From: an uncultured Candidatus Competibacteraceae bacterium
GTDB taxonomy: Bacteria > Pseudomonadota > Gammaproteobacteria > Competibacterales > Competibacteraceae
Reading direction: 5' to 3'
Assembly (NCBI GenBank): GCA_937872125.1
Contig: CALMNY010000170.1
Span: 1-6,995, forward strand
Length of the DNA stretch: 6,995 nucleotides
Positions 1 through 6,579 of the stretch are shown here, in pieces (positions within the stretch are counted from its first letter, which is position 1; every line of letters begins with the position of its first letter). Made by a program: the position numbers and the translations under genes. The notes beneath the pieces were generated by a model that saw only the letters and a program-made list of their open reading frames with translations, was not told the origin of the DNA and did no database searches.

Positions 1-1731
1 ATCCGCTTCCTGATCAATGGTCACGCAGAACGGGTGCAGGCCCTCGCGGCGGGCCTCCAGCAGCGCCATCCGGGTATCCTCGATTCCGTACCGTCCTTCG
101 TACTGATCGAGATCGTTGGGCTTCCCGTCGGTCAGCAGCAGCAGCAGCCGGCGGGCGGCGGTCTGCCGGCTCAACAAACTCGTGGCATGGCGCACGGCGG
201 TCCCCATCCGGGTGTAATAGCCGGGCTTGATGGCGTTGATCCGGCCGCGCACCGCCGCCGTGTACCGCTCGTCGAAGGTCTTGACCCGATGCACGCGCAC
301 GTGCTGGCGTTTGCGCGAGGAGAAACCATACAGCGCGAAGCGGTCGCCGGTCATCGCCAGCGCCTCGGCGAACAGAAACAGGCTGTCGCGGATGACTTCG
401 ATCACCCGGCCCTGGTTGTTGACCCAGGCGTCGGTGGACAGCGACAGATCGGCCAGCAGCAGGCAGGCCAGATCGCGTTCCTGCCGCGCCAGTTGCCGGT
501 ACAGGCCGTGTTCCTGACCGTGTTCGCCGCTGGCGCAATCGGCGGCGTGGCGCACGCAGGCGTCCAGATCCAGTTCCTCGCCATCGGGCTGAGCGCGCCG
601 CCAGCCGCGCCCGGGGCGCAGAATTTCAAACTGCCGGCGCAGGCGCTGAGCGTCGCGGCGGAGGGGGGGCGGCAATTCGCAGGGCTGGGCGCGGCGGGCC
701 AGCATTTCCTGCACGCAGCAGTAATCCGGCACGAGCAACCGTTTGCGGTAGTCCCACTCCGGAAACTTAATCCCCGGCCCCAATGGCAAATCGTCTTCGC
801 TGGCGGAGGGCAGGTCGAGATCGAAGCGCACTCTCGACGCGGTGGTGGAGCCGTCGCGGGTGACGCTCAGCATGTCCATGTCATCCGCGGTTTGGCCGGC
901 GTTGGGTTCCGGCTCATCGTCGGTGGCCCGGTTGACCCGTATAAACTCGGCCCAGGACAACAGGCTTTCGGCCCGGAACGGCGCCAGGAAGGGGCTTTTG
1001 CGTTCCGGCAAGTCCACCCGTTCGGCGCGGCGGCGCTGGCGGTCGCGTTCGGCCGGGTTGCCGCCGCCGCCGGATTGGGTATCGCCATCCCGGCGCTGGG
1101 ACTGGCCGGCGGTGGGGGGCGGGGGAGGGTAGAGCCAGAGCGGCACCGGTTGCGGCGGGCGGCGGGCGGCGGGTAAATCCAGCACGCTGCCCGGTTTACA
1201 CAGCGCTTGCCGCACCCCATTTTCCTGGGCCGCCTCATCCGGGGGCAGCCGTTCCGGCGGGATTCGCAATTCCAGAACGGCGGTGGCCAGGCAGTGATAG
1301 CGGGAGCGCAGGCCGGGGAAACGGTCGAGGGCGATCAGCGTGCCTTGCTGATTTTGTCCCCACCAGGGCGCATCGGGGTCCACTGCGTCGTGAGCGGCGG
1401 CCAGGGCGATGAGCCAGAGATAGAGATCGCGGTTCAATGTCCGTTGCGGAAACAGGGCCAGTTCCGCCGGCAGTTGCAGAGTTTCCAGGTCCCGACAGGC
1501 AGGCGTGATCTTTTCCCCCACCCCGGCGACCCGCGCCAGCCAGCGCCGCCGCGCGCCGTGCCGGATCGCCGCCGCCGGCGCGACCCTCAGGCCGGGATCG
1601 CCGCCGAACGCGCGAAACAGCAGGCCAGCGGTTTTTTCGATTTCAGCCAGAGTAACCGCCGCATCCGGGTAGTGGCGCTGCGCCGCACGGGTGATGAAGC
1701 GATGCCAGAGCGCGCCAACGTGTTCTTCCAT
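1..1731 (-). CDS. norD: NorD, VWA-domain activator of nitric oxide reductase (C-terminus cut by window edge)
   Basis: The minus frame is open from the ATG at 1731 through the left edge (577 codons, no stop), so only the C-terminal end is missing. NorD is a cytoplasmic von Willebrand factor A protein that works with the AAA+ ATPase NorQ to activate NorBC, probably by helping to insert the non-heme iron. The start MEEHVGALWHR looks like other NorD N-termini. Residues 1-200 are a helical N-terminal region. Residues 202-240 are a Pro/Gly/Arg-rich linker with five consecutive prolines. The VWA domain begins near residue 420. Its MIDAS motif is visible as DLSLS at 428-432, with the conserved threonine region YYTRMGT at 505-511 and the LLLTDGKPND strand at 531-540. 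No Shine-Dalgarno sequence is obvious ahead of 1731. An in-frame TGA at 1771-1773 limits upstream extension. norD lies last in the visible operon, behind a 267-base gap. Confidence 0.96.
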   Translation of the reverse strand, partial: MEEHVGALWHRFITRAAQRHYPDAAVTLAEIEKTAGLLFRAFGGDPGLRVAPAAAIRHGARRRWLARVAGVGEKITPACRDLETLQLPAELALFPQRTLNRDLYLWLIALAAAHDAVDPDAPWWGQNQQGTLIALDRFPGLRSRYHCLATAVLELRIPPERLPPDEAAQENGVRQALCKPGSVLDLPAARRPPQPVPLWLYPPPPPTAGQSQRRDGDTQSGGGGNPAERDRQRRRAERVDLPERKSPFLAPFRAESLLSWAEFIRVNRATDDEPEPNAGQTADDMDMLSVTRDGSTTASRVRFDLDLPSASEDDLPLGPGIKFPEWDYRKRLLVPDYCCVQEMLARRAQPCELPPPLRRDAQRLRRQFEILRPGRGWRRAQPDGEELDLDACVRHAADCASGEHGQEHGLYRQLARQERDLACLLLADLSLSTDAWVNNQGRVIEVIRDSLFLFAEALAMTGDRFALYGFSSRKRQHVRVHRVKTFDERYTAAVRGRINAIKPGYYTRMGTAVRHATSLLSRQTAARRLLLLLTDGKPNDLDQYEGRYGIEDTRMALLEARREGLHPFCVTIDQEAD

Positions 1732-1860
1732 GTCAGTATGATGAATCCGGCGGGGCCGACAAAACTGGTTTCACGAGAACTGCTCCGCCTGTGCCAACGC
1801 CTGCTCCTCAGCGTCCGCGAAATCCTCAGCTACTGCCGCGATTTCTTCGCGATCCAGCAA

Positions 1861-1885
1861 CGCCGCTTCCGCCGCGAAAGCGGCG
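1861..1885. repeat. Short inverted repeat (hairpin) upstream of norD
   Basis: CGCCGCTT at 1861-1868 is the exact reverse complement of AAGCGGCG at 1878-1885, with a 9-base loop. It lies about 130 bases upstream of the norD start, next to the larger hairpin at 1918-1948. No run of T follows on the minus strand, so it does not look like a classical terminator. Confidence 0.55.
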
Positions 1886-1917
1886 AGCAACCGTTGCCGT
1901 TGCCGCCATCCCGCCGT

Positions 1918-1948
1918 GGGCGCCGGGGGACAAAAACCCTCGGCGCCC
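1918..1948. repeat. Long GC-rich hairpin between the Cys-rich gene and norD
   Basis: GGGCGCCGGGGG (1918-1929) faces CCCTCGGCGCCC (1937-1948) across a 7-base A-rich loop. The stem has 12 positions with a single mismatch. Flanking CCGCC (about 1911-1915) and GGCGG (about 1955-1959) could extend it after an internal loop. On the minus-strand transcript the loop would be U-rich. No T-run follows the stem on either side, so intrinsic termination is not well supported. A REP-like element, an mRNA-processing or stabilising structure, or a leaky attenuator before norD are all possible. Confidence 0.65.
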
Positions 1949-1998
1949 CGATTGGGCGGTAATAAATGGCCCACCTTCAAAAAACCAAGGGCCTGCTT

Positions 1999-2244
1999 TT
2001 ACTTGCAAGCGCCCACGTCTTTACCGGCAGGAATATCGCATTTCTTGGAAGCGCATACCACATCGCGCTTGCAAGGTTCACCCGCAGGCTGTGGTGGTTT
2101 GCACTGCGGGGGCGTCAAGGCCAAAATACAAATCTTGCCATCTTTACAATCCGCATCGCTTTTGCATTCTTCCGCTGCAAAAGAGACTGCCGGTAGAGAT
2201 AACGACGCGATCACTGCCATTGGGAATAAAAATTTCTTAAGCAT
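1999..2244 (-). CDS. Small exported eight-cysteine protein, unknown function
   Basis: An 81-residue protein. It starts at the ATG at 2244, preceded by AAGGGG at a suitable distance. The start overlaps the end of the polyferredoxin gene by 8 bases (ATGCTTAA), so the two are probably translationally coupled. MLKKFLF followed by a hydrophobic stretch and VSFA-AEE is a clear Sec signal peptide with likely cleavage after residue 23. The mature part (about 58 residues) holds eight cysteines in the pattern C-x5-C-x5-C-x8-C-x9-C-x5-C-x4-C-x10-C. It is rich in Lys, Asp and Pro. The even cysteine number and periplasmic destination suggest up to four disulfides. The first half (CKSDADCKDGKIC) resembles small Dickkopf/colipase-like Cys-rich modules. 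No heme (CxxCH) or ferredoxin (CxxCxxC) motif is present. Codons look more AT-rich than in the neighbours, partly because of the many lysines. I do not recognise a named family. Confidence 0.85.
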   Translation of the reverse strand: MLKKFLFPMAVIASLSLPAVSFAAEECKSDADCKDGKICILALTPPQCKPPQPAGEPCKRDVVCASKKCDIPAGKDVGACK

Positions 2245-3292
2245 TTTTTGCCCCTTTTTGATGGTCAGGGATGGAAATCGCCTCATTTGATTCGAGAAAA
2301 CCAACCGAGGCGTTAGCCCAAGGTAATCCCTTTGACGCGATTACCCGGGATTTCTGGGCAGCGGATTCGCTGGTCAGCAAGCCCTGTGAGCCATCCGCTT
2401 CCAATGCTTTCTGTCCCTCAATCCAGCTCAACAGGCTCCCCTCGGGATTATTCCGCTGCACGGTTTCGCAGGCGTCAATGCACTGGCCGCACTGGGTACA
2501 GGCGAACATCAGGCGCTTGATGTTACGCGGTTTGAGCCGCATTGGGCAGACGTGATCGCAGAACGACTGGCAACTGGCGCAATCGCGGGCGCGTTCGCGC
2601 TGGTAGCCGACCACCATCGCCTTGCGGTTGGCCATCCAGACCAGGCTTTGAAACATGCCGGCTGCGCAGGCGTAACGGCAGAACAGATGCCGGGCCAGGG
2701 TGAATTCGAGGAACAACAACCCCGTGCCCACGCCGATGAACAATGCCTGATTGCGGGTCGGGGTCAGATTGAACAGGTTGCTGTAAACCTCCGCCGGCGG
2801 CAGCAGATACGTCAGCAGCACCACCGCCCACAGGAACGCGAAGGCCAGCGCGAAGGGAATCACCAACAGCCAGTAGCGGGTATCGGTCGGCGCCGGCGTG
2901 CCGTCGGGATGCCAGGGCGGCCCCGGCTTTTTGTCCCAAATGCTGTGCTTGCCGCTGGCCTTGCGCACCAGTTGATTGATGGTTTCCACTACCGAGAAAT
3001 GCGGGCACATCCAGCCGCAATACAGCCGGCCCCAGCGCCAGGCGATGCCGAGAAAAGTAACGGCCAGCAGCAGGATCGGTACGATCACCCGCAGCAGAAT
3101 GTTGAGCGCCATTTGCGTGTTGCTGATCCGGCCCGCCAGGTAGTCATCCAGCCCCAGCGTCCACGGCTGGCCGAACACGATCAGATGGCCCTGGGTCAAA
3201 TCGAAGCGCAGCAGATCGAAGACCGGGGCGAACACGAACAGGATGAAAAAGCCGCTCTGATAGAGGACGCGCTTGCGTTCAAAGGGAGTCAT
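2237..3292 (-). CDS. CcoG/NapH/NosR-type membrane 4Fe-4S polyferredoxin
   Basis: A 351-residue inner-membrane iron-sulfur protein, probably moving electrons between the membrane pool and a redox or metal-assembly partner. Hydrophobic segments lie near residues 14-30, 65-85, 141-164 and 183-200. YCGWMCP (91-97) and FCRYACAAGMFQS (204-216) are the paired Cys motifs typical of the NapH/NosR/CcoG group. Two ferredoxin-type clusters follow: CASCQSFCDHVCP (238-250) and CTQCGQCIDAC (265-275). CcoG (RdxA) has been linked to copper handling for cbb3 oxidase, but this copy sits inside a nor operon, so a role in NorBC electron supply or maturation is inferred from context. The start at 3292 overlaps the stop of the upstream gene as ATGA and lacks a strong ribosome-binding site, which suggests coupling. 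An in-frame N-terminal extension to 3490 only shadows that upstream gene. The last 50 or so residues are a polar tail without recognised motifs, whereas CcoG usually carries an immunoglobulin-like C-terminal domain. Confidence 0.88.
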   Translation of the reverse strand: MTPFERKRVLYQSGFFILFVFAPVFDLLRFDLTQGHLIVFGQPWTLGLDDYLAGRISNTQMALNILLRVIVPILLLAVTFLGIAWRWGRLYCGWMCPHFSVVETINQLVRKASGKHSIWDKKPGPPWHPDGTPAPTDTRYWLLVIPFALAFAFLWAVVLLTYLLPPAEVYSNLFNLTPTRNQALFIGVGTGLLFLEFTLARHLFCRYACAAGMFQSLVWMANRKAMVVGYQRERARDCASCQSFCDHVCPMRLKPRNIKRLMFACTQCGQCIDACETVQRNNPEGSLLSWIEGQKALEADGSQGLLTSESAAQKSRVIASKGLPWANASVGFLESNEAISIPDHQKGAKNA

Positions 3293-3696
3293 GACCACAG
3301 ATTTCCAACCAGAGGATACCGATAAGGCTGTCCGGCCATGGCCCGCGCCAGGCCGAAAATGCCGAAAAATACCAGCGTGGTGTGCGCGGTAGTGAAGTAG
3401 AGAATGGCGACTACCCAGGTCCAGCCGGAATCGTAGCCGCCCAGGACGACGATGAGCAAATTGGCCACAATCAGCAGCACGCCCGCCCACAAACTGGCGG
3501 ACAACGTCTGCTGCAAATGAATCCGCGCCAGCGGCGGCGCATCCCGGCGATAGCGGAAGAACAACCCCAGCAGCGCCAGGAATGCCGGACCCGGCAGCAG
3601 CAACAGATTGATCAAATACAGCGACTCCGCCGCGATGGCGATGCCCTGTCCGGGGGGCGGCGCATCGGAGGCCGGCAGGTCAGGCGAAACTGGCAT
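3289..3696 (-). CDS. Small membrane protein, DUF4870/Tic20-like
   Basis: A 135-residue protein with about three hydrophobic helices (roughly residues 20-47, 64-86 and 92-117). The N-terminus is Pro-rich and short. The motif IHLQQTLSASLW (59-70) and the C-terminal GQPYRYPLVGN (122-132) resemble DUF4870/Tic20-like membrane proteins, which carry a His/Gln motif before the second helix and end in a Tyr-Arg-Tyr-Pro segment. That family has no settled biochemical function. The ATG at 3696 lies inside the end of norQ (17-base overlap). A strong GGAGGTG precedes it, which fixes the start. The stop overlaps the next start (ATGA). It occupies the place where some nor operons carry norE, but it has no heme-copper oxidase subunit III features. 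Gene reality is well supported by the packing. The family call is tentative. Confidence 0.78.
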   Translation of the reverse strand: MPVSPDLPASDAPPPGQGIAIAAESLYLINLLLLPGPAFLALLGLFFRYRRDAPPLARIHLQQTLSASLWAGVLLIVANLLIVVLGGYDSGWTWVVAILYFTTAHTTLVFFGIFGLARAMAGQPYRYPLVGNLWS

Positions 3697-4483
3697 TCAC
3701 CACCTCCAGCAGCGCCGCGGCGGTCGGTTCGTCGTCGGTCAGCGCCTCGACCAGCGCCACCCGGCAAGCGGTCACCCGATCCATGCCGCCGCGAATCAGT
3801 TGCGCCGCGTAGACCAGCAGGCGGGTGCTGGGAACCTCGTCCAGGTCATGCTCCTTCAACGCGCGGAAGGCGCCGGCGAGCTTGACCAGTTGACCAGCGG
3901 TAGCGGGGTCGCAGCCGGTTTCGCCGATGACGATGGCCTGTTCCCGTTCCAGGCTGGGAAAATTGAAGCGCAAAGCCAGAAACCGTTGACGAGTGGAGGG
4001 TTTCAGGCTCTTGAGCAGGTTCTGATAGCCAGGGTTATAAGACACCACCAGCATGAAGCTCGGCGGCGCCGGCAACACTTCTCCGGTGCGTTCGATGGGC
4101 AGCACCCGCCGGTCGTCGGCCAGTGGGTGCAGCACTACGGTCGTGTCCTTGCGTGCTTCCACCACCTCGTCGAGATAGCAGATGCCGCCCTCGCGCACCG
4201 CCCGGGTCAGCGGCCCGTCGCACCAGACCGTCGCCCCGCCGTGCAGCAGATGCCGGCCCACCAGATCGGCGGCGGACAGATCATCGTGGCAGGCGACGGT
4301 GTGTAGCGACAAGCCCAACCGGGCCGCCATGTGGGCGACGAAGCGGGTCTTGCCGCAACCGGTTGGTCCCTTGATCAGCAGTGGCAGCCGATTGCGCCAC
4401 GCCGCCTCGAACACCGCACACTCGTCGCCGAATGGCTCGTAGTAGGGGATTTCCAGCGAGGTTGGCGGGAGGTCCGGCTTCAT
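3680..4483 (-). CDS. norQ: NorQ, MoxR/CbbQ-type AAA+ ATPase activating NO reductase
   Basis: A 267-residue cytoplasmic AAA+ ATPase that pairs with NorD to bring NorBC to its active, iron-loaded form. Walker A is GPTGCGKT (39-46), Walker B is ICYLDE (101-106), the sensor-1 region is VVSYNPGYQ (146-154) and the likely arginine-finger segment is PSTRQRF (162-168). Length matches CbbQ/NirQ/NorQ proteins. I chose the ATG at 4483, which starts MKPDLPPTSLEIPYYEP. GGAGGG sits 7 bases upstream. A further in-frame extension to a TTG at 4540 would only translate the C/G repeat as SHPTPPPPQGEG and is rejected. norQ follows norB by 53 bases, most of it the hairpin repeat that includes the ribosome-binding site. 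Its end overlaps the next gene by 17 bases. Confidence 0.96.
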   Translation of the reverse strand: MKPDLPPTSLEIPYYEPFGDECAVFEAAWRNRLPLLIKGPTGCGKTRFVAHMAARLGLSLHTVACHDDLSAADLVGRHLLHGGATVWCDGPLTRAVREGGICYLDEVVEARKDTTVVLHPLADDRRVLPIERTGEVLPAPPSFMLVVSYNPGYQNLLKSLKPSTRQRFLALRFNFPSLEREQAIVIGETGCDPATAGQLVKLAGAFRALKEHDLDEVPSTRLLVYAAQLIRGGMDRVTACRVALVEALTDDEPTAAALLEVVNASFA

Positions 4484-4490
4484 GACAACA

Positions 4491-4524
4491 CCCTCCCCCT
4501 GGGGTGGGGGAGGGGTAGGGTGGG
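4491..4524. repeat. C/G-rich hairpin and G-quadruplex-type run covering the norQ ribosome-binding site
   Basis: CCCTCCCCC (4491-4499) is the exact reverse complement of GGGGGAGGG (4506-4514), with a 6-base loop TGGGGT. The plus strand then continues with further G-runs: GGGG, GGGGG, GGGG, GGG and GGG between 4501 and 4524, separated by 1-2 bases. This fits a G-quadruplex pattern on the template strand of norQ. On the transcript the 3' arm of the hairpin is the norQ Shine-Dalgarno sequence. This type of CCCTCCCC/GGGGAGGG intergenic repeat, translating as PPPPQGEG, is familiar from other proteobacterial genomes as a dispersed element. That last point is from memory and not checked. Confidence 0.75.
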
Positions 4525-4536
4525 AGGATTGAACGC

Positions 4537-5979
<1,443 letters not shown>

Positions 5980-6408
5980 TCAACCTTTGATGTTCGGTGG
6001 CCATTTTTCGGTGTTGATTTCCGAAGTCCATTTCAGGAAGGCCACGATGTCATCCAGTTGCTGGTCGGTGAAATCAAACTGCGGCATGGACCGCCGGCCA
6101 GGCACGCCTTCCCTGGGACGGTATTTGATCCAGATTTTGATGAATTCCGCGCCGCGCCGGGGATAGACGTTGCCCAGTTCCGGCGCGAAGTAGGCGCCTT
6201 CGCCCAGCAGGGTGTGGCAACCGATGCAGTTGCGGGTTTCCCACAGATGTTTGCCGCGCACGACCTCGGCGGTCAGGTTTTCGCGGTGGTCGCGCTCCGG
6301 CAGCCTCCAGGTGGTGTGGAAAGTGAGGGCGAGAAACAGCAGCAACGTGAACAGCGTGCCGCCATAGAAGATGTTTCGCGCCATGGATTTGGTGAAGAAC
6401 GCGCTCAT
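5980..6408 (-). CDS. norC: NorC, membrane-anchored cytochrome c subunit of nitric oxide reductase
   Basis: A 142-residue protein with one N-terminal membrane anchor (about 13-31) and a periplasmic monoheme cytochrome c domain. It receives electrons from soluble c-type cytochromes or azurin-like donors and passes them to NorB. The heme motif is CIGCH at 61-65. The likely distal ligand is Met108 in RRSMPQF. The downstream LDDIVAFLKW is the usual C-terminal helix of NorC. Length agrees with the family (about 145-150). The ATG at 6408 is preceded by GAGGTG. A reading-frame extension to 6555 would run through the promoter region and has no signal or family similarity, so it was discarded. It is the first gene of the minus-strand operon. 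Confidence 0.98.
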   Translation of the reverse strand: MSAFFTKSMARNIFYGGTLFTLLLFLALTFHTTWRLPERDHRENLTAEVVRGKHLWETRNCIGCHTLLGEGAYFAPELGNVYPRRGAEFIKIWIKYRPREGVPGRRSMPQFDFTDQQLDDIVAFLKWTSEINTEKWPPNIKG

Positions 6409-6499
6409 GAGCACCTCATTACTCGGCGATGATGCGAGCCGCCCGGTCGAAATCCGAGCGGACGGGAACGCCGGCCATGTTCCGAAAATCACGGCGATT

Positions 6500-6523
6500 A
6501 TTCCTTGATAAGGGTCAAGGAAT
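6500..6523. promoter_or_regulatory. DNR/FNR/NNR-type binding site within an extended palindrome
   Basis: The core TTGATAAGGGTCAA at 6505-6518 matches the DNR/ANR consensus TTGAT-N4-GTCAA exactly. The symmetry continues outward: ATTCCTTGA (6500-6508) is the reverse complement of TCAAGGAAT (6515-6523), giving 9-bp arms. CRP/FNR-family regulators of this type (FNR, ANR, DNR, NNR) activate denitrification genes under low oxygen and NO. Which member acts here cannot be told from the site. Confidence 0.88.
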
Positions 6524-6566
6524 GCTGGCCCAGTGCTCGGCACAATCGTTGCCAATTGATTGAGTT

Positions 6567-6572
6567 AAGGAG
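6567..6572 (+). promoter_or_regulatory. Ribosome-binding site of the hemerythrin gene
   Basis: AAGGAG lies 7 bases before the ATG at 6580, in an A-rich stretch. It is a strong Shine-Dalgarno match that fixes the start of the plus-strand gene. Confidence 0.85.
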
Positions 6573-6579
6573 AAAAACC

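Larger units (their letters stand above)
1732..1998. other. Structured spacer between the Cys-rich gene and norD
   Basis: This 267-base stretch has no convincing gene. It carries two strong inverted repeats (1861-1885 and 1918-1948, listed separately). It also holds a 69-codon minus-strand ORF (1980-1771, ending TGA) in the same frame as norD. That ORF encodes a Pro/Gly-rich N-terminal half that simply reads through the larger hairpin, then an Ala/Glu-rich half. It lacks a recognisable domain, and I see no strong ribosome-binding site for it. The stretch could be a repeat-type intergenic element, an attenuator or processing region separating norD from the upstream genes, or a decayed gene. 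Nothing in it identifies a function. Confidence 0.5.
6409..6579. promoter_or_regulatory. Divergent norC / hemerythrin control region
   Basis: A 171-base intergenic stretch between two divergent starts. It holds one palindromic DNR/FNR-type box (6500-6523) whose centre lies about 103 bases from the norC start and 68 from the hemerythrin start. A site at -41.5 would predict transcription starts near 6470 (norC) and 6553 (hemerythrin). CACAAT at 6541-6546 is a reasonable -10 element for the plus-strand gene. For norC, GAACAT (minus strand, 6482-6477) is a weaker candidate. A GG-N10-GC pattern (6539-6552) also resembles a sigma-54 promoter. No start site has been measured. Confidence 0.75.

Noticed and set aside
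14..538. Minus-strand 174-codon ORF in another frame of norD
   Set aside because: It is an Arg/Pro-rich out-of-frame product. The NorD frame carries the VWA motifs.
34..1176. 380-codon plus-strand ORF opposite norD
   Set aside because: It is antisense to the clear NorD frame, low-complexity Ala/Gly/Arg-rich, and without family features.
1735..1762. Possible sigma-70 promoter just ahead of norD (TTGTCG, 16 bases, CATACT)
   Set aside because: The predicted start would fall inside the norD start codon, and the match is moderate. It is likely chance.
1975..1998. Terminator directly after the Cys-rich gene (minus-strand T-run near 1980-1985)
   Set aside because: There is a run of six T on the minus strand, but I could not find a stable stem immediately before it.
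2552..3325. 257-codon plus-strand ORF opposite the polyferredoxin
   Set aside because: It is antisense to a protein with intact cysteine motifs and has a Gln/Arg/His-rich shadow composition.
3289..3696. The small membrane gene as norE
   Set aside because: It has only about three helices and 135 residues, and lacks the features of the heme-copper oxidase subunit III family to which NorE belongs. The end motif fits a DUF4870-like protein better.
6465..6483. GGAAC-N9-GTTCC inverted repeat in the norC leader
   Set aside because: Five-base arms are easily found by chance, and it does not match the NorR or NsrR site patterns I know.
6409..6555. N-terminal extension of NorC to 6555
   Set aside because: It would cover the DNR/FNR box region and yields a sequence unlike any NorC. 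The ATG at 6408 is preceded by GAGGTG and starts directly before the membrane anchor.
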